A DNA stretch of 64,000 nt from Streptomyces iakyrus (GTDB taxonomy: Bacteria > Actinomycetota > Actinomycetes > Streptomycetales > Streptomycetaceae), in NCBI RefSeq assembly GCF_000717055.1, contig NZ_JNXI01000006.1, positions 124,001 through 188,000 on the forward strand. Direction: 5' to 3'. The position numbers were made by a program, and so were the translations under genes. Below the pieces are notes generated by a model that was not told where the DNA came from, made no database searches, and saw nothing but the letters and a program-made list of their open reading frames with translations. Position 1 is the first letter of the stretch. Each line of letters begins with the position of its first letter. Positions 43,703 to 52,200 of the stretch are shown here, piece by piece.

Positions 43703-44362
43703 TCACGCCTGCGTACGCGCGTGCGACTGAATCGAATGGATGTCACGAACGAGGAGCCCACCACTGGAGGTGGTGCGGACCCAGTCCTGCTCACGCCAGG
43801 GCTTGAGCGCGTTGACCACCGCGTTGCGGGAAGCGCCAATCATCTGAGACAGCTCCGTCTGGGTCAGACGCACGGCAAGATCCGAAGCCGAAGCGGATGC
43901 GGCCTCGACCAGCCGCGACAGAGCCGATGCCAGACGCAGCGGCACAGACGCAGTGGCCAGTTCGAGCCGCACGGCCTCGGATTCCCTGACCCGGGCGATG
44001 GCATGGCGCAGGAGCGGGGCCAGCAGATCATGTTCCTCAACGAACGTGAGGAAAGCGGCAGCCGGGATGATGCGGATCTGACAGGACTCGGCGGCGATGA
44101 CCGTGGCCGTGCGCGGCTGGGAGTCCAACACGGCCAGTTCACCGAGTAACTCACCGGCGCCGCGCACGGCAAGAAGCGTCCTTTCTCCGCAGACCCCGGC
44201 CAGGGTGATCAGCGTTGAACCGGACTCCAGCACGATCACGTGAGTTGCTGGATCTCCCTGCCGGAGCAGCACACTCCGAGCGGGCCTGACGCGCTGCGGT
44301 GCGAGCGCCTTCAGGCGTGCCCATAACTTGTCGCCGATCACCGTGGCATGCGGCTGATACAT
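43703..44362 (-). CDS. CRP/FNR-family cyclic-nucleotide-binding regulator
   Basis: A 219-residue protein with AGGGGG before the ATG; a start nine codons earlier is possible. The cNMP-binding barrel contains GELLGELAVLDSQPRTATVI near 76-95, with the phosphate-binding Glu and Arg of the CRP cassette in place. The C-terminal winged helix has LTQTELSQMIGASRNAVVNA near 170. It lies 100 bases before the cyclase gene on the same strand. It could read the cyclase product and control the operon, or act directly in the defence response. CRP in place of a purely effector sensor is unusual for a Pycsar-like locus. Confidence 0.85.
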   Translation of the reverse strand: MYQPHATVIGDKLWARLKALAPQRVRPARSVLLRQGDPATHVIVLESGSTLITLAGVCGERTLLAVRGAGELLGELAVLDSQPRTATVIAAESCQIRIIPAAAFLTFVEEHDLLAPLLRHAIARVRESEAVRLELATASVPLRLASALSRLVEAASASASDLAVRLTQTELSQMIGASRNAVVNALKPWREQDWVRTTSSGGLLVRDIHSIQSHARTQA

Positions 44363-44404
44363 GCGTCCCCCTGCTGTGCGGCCCGACACACTTAGGTGAT
44401 CGTC

Positions 44405-44908
44405 TCAACTAACCAGAATGTTGCTCAATAGACACATTCCAGCCATCAGGAGTGCTGCTAGGGCAAAGTCGACGGCCAGGCGGGCCGCTCGCAGCTTCCT
44501 GTCCGCCAGCCAGGCCAGCACTTGTAGTCGTCGGCCCTCGACATGCCGTTCAAGCTCCCCACGAGCAGCCGTACTCACACCGGCCCGGTCGTGTACGAGT
44601 GCCTCGCCCATTAATTCGGTATGCAGCCCCGCCCTTGGGACCACGGGCCGCAGCGCGAGCAGCGCAGCCCCTATCGCGGCCATCAGCAAGAGACACATCA
44701 GGACAAGGGAACACACCGCGATGGGGGGCATGCCGTGTGCACTCGACAGCACGGCAACCCCTGCAGCCAGCAGGCCACCGGCTATTCCGCACAACGCCGT
44801 TGCTTTTGTATCGGCCCTCTGCACCTCGACGAAGGCGCGTTCAGCGTGCCCTTGCAGCCGGTCCATCTCCGTCGGAATACTGCCTGGCTCGCGCATGTCG
44901 TCCCACAC
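44405..44908 (-). CDS. Pycsar-type (DUF5706-like) membrane effector
   Basis: A 167-residue membrane protein. Residues 25-37 read VEVQRADTKATAL, the RADTKA-type box that precedes the first helix in DUF5706/PycTM effectors. Three hydrophobic segments follow (about 38-58, LCGIAGGLLAAGVAVLSSA; 64-88; 146-165, VDFALAALLMAGMCLLSNIL). Between the last two is a charged helix (GELERHVEGRRLQVLAWLAD). PycTM proteins damage the membrane when their cyclic nucleotide appears. Gene order (effector, CRP, cyclase, NTPase) places it first in the operon. No separate nucleotide-binding domain is visible in it. Confidence 0.7.
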   Translation of the reverse strand: MWDDMREPGSIPTEMDRLQGHAERAFVEVQRADTKATALCGIAGGLLAAGVAVLSSAHGMPPIAVCSLVLMCLLLMAAIGAALLALRPVVPRAGLHTELMGEALVHDRAGVSTAARGELERHVEGRRLQVLAWLADRKLRAARLAVDFALAALLMAGMCLLSNILVS

Positions 44909-45126
44909 CCCTCCGCGCCCGTCGCCTGCTTGTCGTCGCAGTTGCCAGCCTGCTCTCAGCTGACGAGGATTGATGCCAACCGCAGGGCACGAGGAGGGGT
45001 AGGTTCCTCACTCCATGGCCTTCCGTGGGGCGTAGTCACGGGGATGTGGGTCGACGTCGGCGGGGCGGCGCAGCGCCTAGCGCTGGCTGAGCCTCGTTGG
45101 GCGGAGGCCAGCTCATGCCTCGGCCG

Positions 45127-45280
45127 TGACGCTCGTTTGACGCTCCGAGCGTCCGTGGGGTCGTTCGGCGGGGCTACAAATGGCGGCTGACCTGCGAATA
45201 CGTCAGGTCCTCCCCCTTCTGATGTCTTTCCGATGACGCATCATGTGGAGTGCGTCGCGATTCTGGAGCCTGTTCGGTAG
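45127..45280. other. Attachment-site copy 2 (TGACGCT pair plus TrmA-like gene 3' end)
   Basis: Two TGACGCT repeats 11 bases apart are followed after ~83 bases by TTTCCGATGACGCATCA (identical to 17 bases of copy 1) and a frame that would complete the RNA methyltransferase as FPMTHHVECVAILEPVR and stop. There is no start codon: it is a detached gene end. It is the inferred junction of island 1 (attR) and island 2 (attL). The ~640-base gap around it otherwise shows only sparse repeats and the presumed promoters of both flanking operons. Confidence 0.65.
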
Positions 45281-45553
45281 CGGGTTGACCTGGTGGTTTG
45301 AGCCCTCCGCTGCTGCTGGACCTATTTCTCAGGTATCCAACGAGTCGAGCTGATGGTCTGTCAGCGAAGGCGGTATGGCCTGCACGTTCACGCTGACCCG
45401 GTGATAGAGCCGATGCCGGTGTGAGCGTACGCCTCGAAGCTCTCGACGCTCGCTGTGATACGACGAACGTCGCTCAGACACGGTCTCCGCAGAGAGAACT
45501 GTGCTCTGCCGCTGGAGGCATCAAAGTCACGGTCGTCGGACGTCCATGCCATC

Positions 45554-46036
45554 ATGGTGCCCATGGGGGACGTGAATCTGACCTTTGACGATGGCTCTGT
45601 GGTGCGTCTACACCTTGCACCGATAGTCAAAGAGCCTGCTGCACTCGGTGAGTTCAGCACCGGACAGGCCGAGCGGGATGAGTCTCTCGAGCTTCCGGCG
45701 GGTTTCGGCGCTGCGCAGCCCGTCAGCGTTCAGGGGCGTGTTGCGCAGGCAATCACCCGAGGAGGCGAAGCGCTCACGGAAGCGCTCCGTCCGCTGGGTG
45801 GCGTGCTGGACGGGATCCACCAGTCTCTCGCGGAGTCCGCTCAGCGGCCGGATGAGGTGACCGTGGAGTTCGGGGTGACCCTCGGCAGCGATCTGAGCCT
45901 GGGGGTTTTCTCGGGCAAGGGCGAGGCGAGCTTCACCGTTTCAGCCAGCTGGCACTTCACCAGCGGCGCACGGACTGAGACGTCCCCGGAGACACCGCTT
46001 CCCGTGCCCGGGGCGGCTGCTTCAATCGTTTCGTGA
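45554..46036 (+). CDS. Trypsin-co-occurring domain (TCD1-like) protein
   Basis: About 160 residues. It opens with a beta-rich half (GDVNLTFDDGSVVRLHLAP), then a helical middle (AQAITRGGEALTEALRPLGG) and a second beta segment, VEFGVTLGSDLSLGVFSGKG and EASFTVSASWHF. This is the CU044_2847/TCD1 pattern, which occurs beside trypsin-like proteases in actinobacterial conflict systems. ATG chosen at MVPMGDV; a second ATG nine bases later is equally possible. The gene ends 15 bases before the protease gene. It probably binds or holds the protease inactive. Confidence 0.7.
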   Translation: MVPMGDVNLTFDDGSVVRLHLAPIVKEPAALGEFSTGQAERDESLELPAGFGAAQPVSVQGRVAQAITRGGEALTEALRPLGGVLDGIHQSLAESAQRPDEVTVEFGVTLGSDLSLGVFSGKGEASFTVSASWHFTSGARTETSPETPLPVPGAAASIVS

Positions 46037-46051
46037 CGGAAGCGACACGGC

Positions 46052-48175
46052 GTGCTTCCCTCCGTTCAGGATGACACGGCACTTCGCCGGTCGTTCATCT
46101 CTGTCCTCGGGCAGGACGGTTTCGTCGGCGCTGCCGTTCTGATCAGCGACTCGCTGGTCCTCACCTGTGCTCATGTCGTCAACACGGCACTGGGGCGAGA
46201 CCACTTCGAGACCTCCACTCCCGGACCCGACAAGGTCGTCCGGTTGCGGATGCCTCATGTCGACCGCGATCGGGAACTGACAGGTCGTGTCGATCACACG
46301 ATGTGGCGTCCGCCGAGGCCGTACGCGTCGGCGAACAGCGGCGCTTCCGCGGCCGGAAGGCTGCCGTACTTCGGTGATCTGGCGGTGCTCAGACTCGGGG
46401 AACCGGTTCCCGACGGCGCAGAGCCGGCACCATTTTTGCCACAACGGGACGGGCACGAGGTCACAGCGTTGTGGGCCAGTGGCAACCCGCTGACAGCTCT
46501 CCGGGCGCTGCCACGCGCTGTGGCCGACCCGTGGGTCGTATTCGACGTCGCGGCAGGCTCGCTGGTCGGCGGGTTCAGCGGCGGTCCGCTCTGGGACCGC
46601 GAGCGTGAGGCAGTGGTGGGGGTCGTCGTCGCCGCCCATGTGGCGTCGTCAAGTGAGCGTGCGGCGTCGGGGGCCGCTGGCCCGCTTTATGCGATCGGGC
46701 TGCCCACGATCGAGGCCGAGCTGCCTGACCTTCCGCCACTTGCCGTACCCATGGCCGGACATGGTCGGCAGCAGATGTTGGATGTCCTGGAACAGCTTCT
46801 GCCGGGCAGCGAGTCCGTCCGCAAATGCGAGGAGAGGCTGGCCGCCAAGCTCTCCCGGGAACCGGAAGGCCAAGCCGCGGACTGCTACAGGCTGCTCGCC
46901 CTCGCCTTGAGCGTGCGACGCGGGGTACCAGAACTCCTGGACGTCGTCCGGGACCACTTGGCGGATACCGATGCCGGTGAATGCCCGGCCAGAAGCCTGC
47001 TCTGGGACCGGCTGCTGCGTGTCGCCCGCGTGGTGAGCGAGCGGGAGATACTGACCGCGCAACAGCGACGTGACCTGGTCGGTCTACTGGCCTACTGCCA
47101 CGCCGATCCCACGGATCTGCTGCACTCAGTGCTTCCATACGCCGACGAGTGGCCGCGGGTATCCGGACTCGTCGATGTCACTGACCTACTGGAGGGATAC
47201 GACCCGGCTGCGGATCGGTTGATGCCTCCTCTGCTTCAGGCAGTCGTCAGGATCGCCCTCACGGAGGGTTCTGCGGGGAACTCCGTGGCGCAAGACCTGG
47301 ATGCCTGGGTGACGAGGGTGGCACGTCGGCTCGGAGTACCCGAAGCCGCGGTTGACCAGTTTCGCGAGGCCATCCGTCCGGCTCCTCGTGACAGTCGGTC
47401 CGCTGTCGTGGGCCCCCGTGTCCAGGTTGAGCTGCTGCCCCTTGCTCCCGGCCATCGCTTCACTTACCAGATCTGGGTCTGGAACGGTGAAGGGCGTCAC
47501 GAGGTGGTTCTGGTACAGGACTCCGAGGTCTCCAGCGAGCAAGTGGTCGAGGGGATCAGGGGAGTGCTCCGCGATGAGGTACAAGAACACGCGGACCAAG
47601 CCCTGGTGGAGTTCTTTGTGGCACCCGCTTGGCTGCGCCTCGACGTCGACACCTGGAAATTGGCGGGGAGCGAGGAGGACAGTGCCTTCCTGCTCGGCAT
47701 CAGCCGCAGGGTCGTTCTGCGCAGTTCCAGCCGGACACGTGAGACCTACGCCGGCTGGAGGCGGCGTACCAAAGCCCTTCCGTCCTCTCAGCCCCTCGTC
47801 CTCGACCACCACTCGACGGACCCCACGGTTGCCCAGGCACGGCTCGAAGCGACTCCGGACGCGGGCGTAGTCATCATGTGTTGCGAGCAACAGCATCACA
47901 ACCGAGTGCTCCGACAATGCCTCCAAGCCGGCGTGCACACCGTTCTGTGGCACCGGCAAAGCCACGACACGGAGACGGCCAAGAGGCTGCTCGACCTGGT
48001 GCAAGGGATCGGGCACGCCGACCTTCCGGAGACGGTACGTCGTGAACGGGCCAGAGCATTGGCGGACCCCGACTGTCTGACGCATCACGGTCGCCGTTTG
48101 TCGCTTCTCTACGACGGGCCGGATCACAGGCCGCCGCCGCTCGCCCCCGATGCTTGGGCACTCACTCAACCCTGA
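46052..48175 (+). CDS. Trypsin-like protease fused to a VMAP-C domain
   Basis: A 707-residue protein from a GTG. Residues 10-215 form a trypsin fold with the catalytic triad in LTCAHVV (His ~40), FGDLAVL (Asp ~108) and GFSGGPLWD (Ser ~176). A helical linker runs to ~440 (LLALALSVRRGVPELLDVVR). The rest is VMAP-C-like (VQVELLPLAPGHRFTYQIWV, VEFFVAPAWLRLDVDTWKLA, GISRRVVLRSSSRTRETYAG). VMAP proteins are the third component of vWA-MoxR ternary conflict systems. The protease is proposed to be switched on when MoxR and vWA partners sense an invader. No signal peptide, so cytoplasmic. Confidence 0.82.
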   Translation: MLPSVQDDTALRRSFISVLGQDGFVGAAVLISDSLVLTCAHVVNTALGRDHFETSTPGPDKVVRLRMPHVDRDRELTGRVDHTMWRPPRPYASANSGASAAGRLPYFGDLAVLRLGEPVPDGAEPAPFLPQRDGHEVTALWASGNPLTALRALPRAVADPWVVFDVAAGSLVGGFSGGPLWDREREAVVGVVVAAHVASSSERAASGAAGPLYAIGLPTIEAELPDLPPLAVPMAGHGRQQMLDVLEQLLPGSESVRKCEERLAAKLSREPEGQAADCYRLLALALSVRRGVPELLDVVRDHLADTDAGECPARSLLWDRLLRVARVVSEREILTAQQRRDLVGLLAYCHADPTDLLHSVLPYADEWPRVSGLVDVTDLLEGYDPAADRLMPPLLQAVVRIALTEGSAGNSVAQDLDAWVTRVARRLGVPEAAVDQFREAIRPAPRDSRSAVVGPRVQVELLPLAPGHRFTYQIWVWNGEGRHEVVLVQDSEVSSEQVVEGIRGVLRDEVQEHADQALVEFFVAPAWLRLDVDTWKLAGSEEDSAFLLGISRRVVLRSSSRTRETYAGWRRRTKALPSSQPLVLDHHSTDPTVAQARLEATPDAGVVIMCCEQQHHNRVLRQCLQAGVHTVLWHRQSHDTETAKRLLDLVQGIGHADLPETVRRERARALADPDCLTHHGRRLSLLYDGPDHRPPPLAPDAWALTQP

Positions 48176-48198
48176 ACCACTCGTCAAGGAGAGCGACT

Positions 48199-49209
48199 GT
48201 GTCGCACAACGCAGCATCCGGCCAAGGCCCCGGCGAGGCAGCCGAAGACTGGTGGGTGTTCCGCGGCCCGGCCGACCTGCCCCCACCACCCCCCTGGCGG
48301 AGTCTCGCGGGTTCGGCGCGGACTCCGGCGGCTCAGCAGTATCTGTTGAGCCCGCAGCACGTGGCAGTCGTCAACGCCGCGCTGCACCTGCGTCGTCCGC
48401 TTCTGGTCACCGGGCGTCCCGGGACAGGCAAGAGCTCTCTCGCACATGCCATCGCTGACGACCTGGGATTGGGCAACGTACTTCGCTGGCCGGTCAACAG
48501 CCGGTCGACACTGGAGGATGCCCTCTACCGCTACGACGCGGTGGGCCGACTGCGGGAGGTCTCGCTGGAACGCGAGAGGCACACCGCGCGCGGCGCGCCG
48601 AGGAAGCTGCGGCACCGTGCTCGGGGTCGCCAGTCGGATATCGGGGACTACCTGCGGCTCGGCCCGCTGGGTACGGCTCTCGCCGCTCCGGACCGCCCGC
48701 GGGTTCTGCTCATTGATGAGCTCGACAAAGCCGACATCGATCTTCCCAATGATCTCCTGGTGGTGCTGGAGGAAGCAGAGTTCGAGATTCCCGAACTCGC
48801 AAGGCTCCCCGAGGACCAGCAGACCGTGAACGTTCTCGTCACCGGAAGCAGGCAGCGCGTCCAGGTGCACCGGGGAACGGTGTCGTGTCGGCACTTTCCT
48901 ATCGTCGTCATGACCAGTAATGGAGAGCGGGATTTCCCGCCGGCCTTCCTCCGTCGTTGCGTACGCCTCGACCTGCAGGATCCGGACGAGCAGAAACTCC
49001 GTGACATCATTGAACTCCATCTGGGTGAAGAGGCGCTTGCCGAAGCCGAAGACCTCATCCAGAACTTCCTGCAGAGGGCGGCCACACAGACCCTTGCCAC
49101 CGATCAACTTCTGGCCGCCGTACACCTCCGCGTCACGGGAGCCGATCTGAGTCGCGAGCAACTGATCAACACCGTCATGCACCGTCTTGACGAGGTCTTC
49201 CCGGGATGA
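48199..49209 (+). CDS. MoxR-type AAA+ ATPase
   Basis: A 336-residue ATPase. GTG start with AAGGAG upstream; the open frame continues further back over the end of the previous gene. Walker A VTGRPGTGKSSLAHAI near 80, Walker B RVLLIDELDKADIDLPNDLL near 175, sensor 1 FPIVVMTSNGERDFP and Arg finger FLRRCVRLDL. This is the MoxR pattern. It acts as a chaperone or remodeller in the vWA-MoxR-VMAP ternary system and overlaps the vWA gene by four bases. Confidence 0.88.
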   Translation: MSHNAASGQGPGEAAEDWWVFRGPADLPPPPPWRSLAGSARTPAAQQYLLSPQHVAVVNAALHLRRPLLVTGRPGTGKSSLAHAIADDLGLGNVLRWPVNSRSTLEDALYRYDAVGRLREVSLERERHTARGAPRKLRHRARGRQSDIGDYLRLGPLGTALAAPDRPRVLLIDELDKADIDLPNDLLVVLEEAEFEIPELARLPEDQQTVNVLVTGSRQRVQVHRGTVSCRHFPIVVMTSNGERDFPPAFLRRCVRLDLQDPDEQKLRDIIELHLGEEALAEAEDLIQNFLQRAATQTLATDQLLAAVHLRVTGADLSREQLINTVMHRLDEVFPG

Positions 49210-52200
49210 TTGACCGTCTACGACGGATCCTGGACGGCTTCGGTCACCCACTCGGCGGTGAGGAGTTGCTGGACGTCCTCCTGCTGGCCCGCGCCATGGC
49301 AGCGAGCAGGAAGGACGTCCTCGACACGACAGGAACGGGGGCGGGGAAGGAGGCCGATCTCCAGGCCGACGACTCCTTAGGGCCCGCCTCGGATGCCGAA
49401 CAGATGGCCGACCCGGCGGATTCGTCCGGCACCGGCACGGAAGGTGCGGAGAAGCAGCAGCCGGAAACGCCCTCACCGGGCAAGCGCCGCATGCTCTTTC
49501 CTGATACGCGATCACATGACCCGTCGACCGGCTCAGCCGCTCACTCGCTGAGAATCCCGGGGCCTCGTTCCCTGCAAGGTGCGAACCACGTGATCCGGTC
49601 ACTGCGCCCGCTGCGTGAACACCGGGAGCACCCGCGTCATACGGTCGTCGATGTGGAGGCCACAGTCCGGCTCGCAGCGGAATCGGACACCTTCGATGTG
49701 GTGCTCCGCCCCACCCGTGAGCTGCGGAACACCGCTGTCCTTCTGATCGACGACTCCCCCTCCATGCGAGTTTGGCGATCGCTGCTGCCGGAAGTCGGCC
49801 GTCTACTGGAGCGCAGTGGGGTCTTCCGCACGGTTGAGATCCGTAAGGTCACGCCGGATGAGTTGATCCGGCGGCATCGTGTGCGGAGCGTCGGCCCGTC
49901 CGTCACCTTCCTGTTGACGGACGGTGTTCATAAGGCCTGGACGAGCTCGGCCATGGCCGACGCCGTCGCAGCCCTGGGGGCACGGGGGCCGGTCACCGTC
50001 CTGACACCCCTGCCCCAGCGACTCTGGCGCGCCACAGGGTTCCAGCCGCTGCCGCACCTCCTCAGGGCAACGCAGCGATTCCCGGCGCTCCGCGAGCTGT
50101 CCATGCTCGACCCCTTGACGGGGGAGCGCCTGGAACTCGGACCCGGCCGTGTGCCGCTGCCGGTCGTAGCACTGTCACCGTCCTCGCTCGCCTCGTGGGC
50201 GCAGCTGATGGCTCGGCCCACCGGTTCACAACTGATCGAAACCGCCGTGCTGGGGTCTCCGGGAGCCGTTCTGCCGGAAGAAGCGGTGACCGCTGCCGAA
50301 AGTGTGCCGCCGGACAAGCTGATCGCCGCGTTCCGGGGCGCCTTCTCCCCACAGGCCTACAGCCTCGCGGTCAGGCTCTCCGCCATCACGCCGCTCAGCC
50401 CGCTCCTGATGCAGCTCGTCCGCACCGCCACCCTGCCCGAGGCCACTTCAACGCATGTGGCGGAGGTGCTGCTCGGGGGTTTGCTCCAGCGCCGGGACGA
50501 CATGGCCGACGCGCAGGAGCTTCCGGAGACGCTACGCGGGCACGACCTCTACACGTTCCGCCCCGGTGTGCGTGAGCTTCTGGCCACCGGGCTGAGCCGG
50601 GCGCAGACCCACGAGGTGACAGAGGCAGTGGGCCGTGCCCTCGCTCCCTATCTCGGCCGACTGCCGGACTTCTCAGTCCTGGTGCCGGATGCGGCGGGCA
50701 CCCACACGATCTCGCAGGAGGCGTTGCCCTTCGCAGCGCTGGCAGACCCCCGTACCGACAGTGCGTCGAGTCCTACGGCATCGAACGCAGCTGACGCGGA
50801 TAACCGTGCCGGGGAGACCTCAGCCGCGCTTGGCGGGGCCGCGCTGTTCCGGGCACCCGCTCGGGTCGTCGCGGCTGACGTTCTGAGGGGGTCGCTGATC
50901 CAGCTCCTCGTCGAACAGCACGTGAGTGCCTTGGGGAGGCAGCCGACTGTCGCTCAGGTCCGCGCGTGGGAACAAGACCTCCCGGAGCTGGCAGCTGCGC
51001 TCATGGACGTGGGTCTCGGCGACGTCGAGATGCTGATCGACTACGCGCTTCCGATGAGCAGCTTCCGTGTCTCCGTGATCCTGGCAGGCCTGGACCCCGC
51101 CCACTTGGCTCCCTCCTATGTGCTCGTCGATCTCAAACGGTGGACCCAGGCCACTCCGGATGAGGACGATCCGACCCTGTGTTATAGGGATGCCACCTCA
51201 CGCCCCGTCCTTAATCCCGTCGAGCGGGTACGGCGCTACCGCGAGTACCTGATCCGGGTCATCAGCACGGAGCCCCGGCACCCGGAACGTGTCAGTGGCG
51301 TCGTCTACCTGCCCGACGCCACCGAAGCGGGGGTGAGCAGGTTGCGTGAGATCGAACATGACGACCGGGTCCACTTGTTCACCGGTGAAAGGCGCAGGGA
51401 GTTCCTCGACCAGCTGCGTATGAGGTTCAGCGACAGCCACCCAGGAGAGCGAGCGGCCGAGGCACTCCTCCAGGCCACGTCCGTCCGCTCCGGCCGACTC
51501 ATGGCCGTAGCAGCCCAAGAGGTGCGGGAGCGGCAACAGTTTGTGCTGCTGGACGAGCAGCAGGTCGCGTACCGCTTGGTGCTCAACGCGGTGGAGAAGG
51601 CGAAGCACGCCGATCGCAAGGAAGTCGTCGTCGTCACGGGCGGCCCCGGCACCGGCAAGAGTGTGATTGCTCTCCAGTTGCTCGGCGAGCTGTATCGGCG
51701 CGGTGTGCCGGTGTTGCACGCCACCGGGTCGCAGTCGTTCACCAAGACGCTGCGGAAGGTTGCTGGGGCCCGGAAACGGGAGGTCCAGGACCTGTTCAAG
51801 TACTTCAACAGCTTCATGACCGCCGAGAAGAACACTGTGGGCGTCCTGATCTGCGACGAGGCCCACCGTATTCGGGAGACCTCGGCCAACCGTTACACCA
51901 GTGCCGGGCACCGGACCGGCAGGCCCCAGATCGACGAACTCATCGATGTCGCCCGTGTGCCCGTCTTCTTCCTCGACGAGCATCAGGCTGTGCGTCCGGG
52001 CGAGATGGGAACCGTCGCCGAGATCACGGCGGCGGCCAAGAGGAAGGGCCTGTCTGTCCGTGTGGTGCCGCTGGAGGGGCAGTTCCGTTGCGGCGGCAGC
52101 GCCGCCTATCTGAACTGGGTCGTGGCGCTTCTGGGGTTGGAGCCGGGCGGTCCTGTGCACTGGGAGCCGGATGGCCGGATGCACCTTTTCGTCGCTGAGA

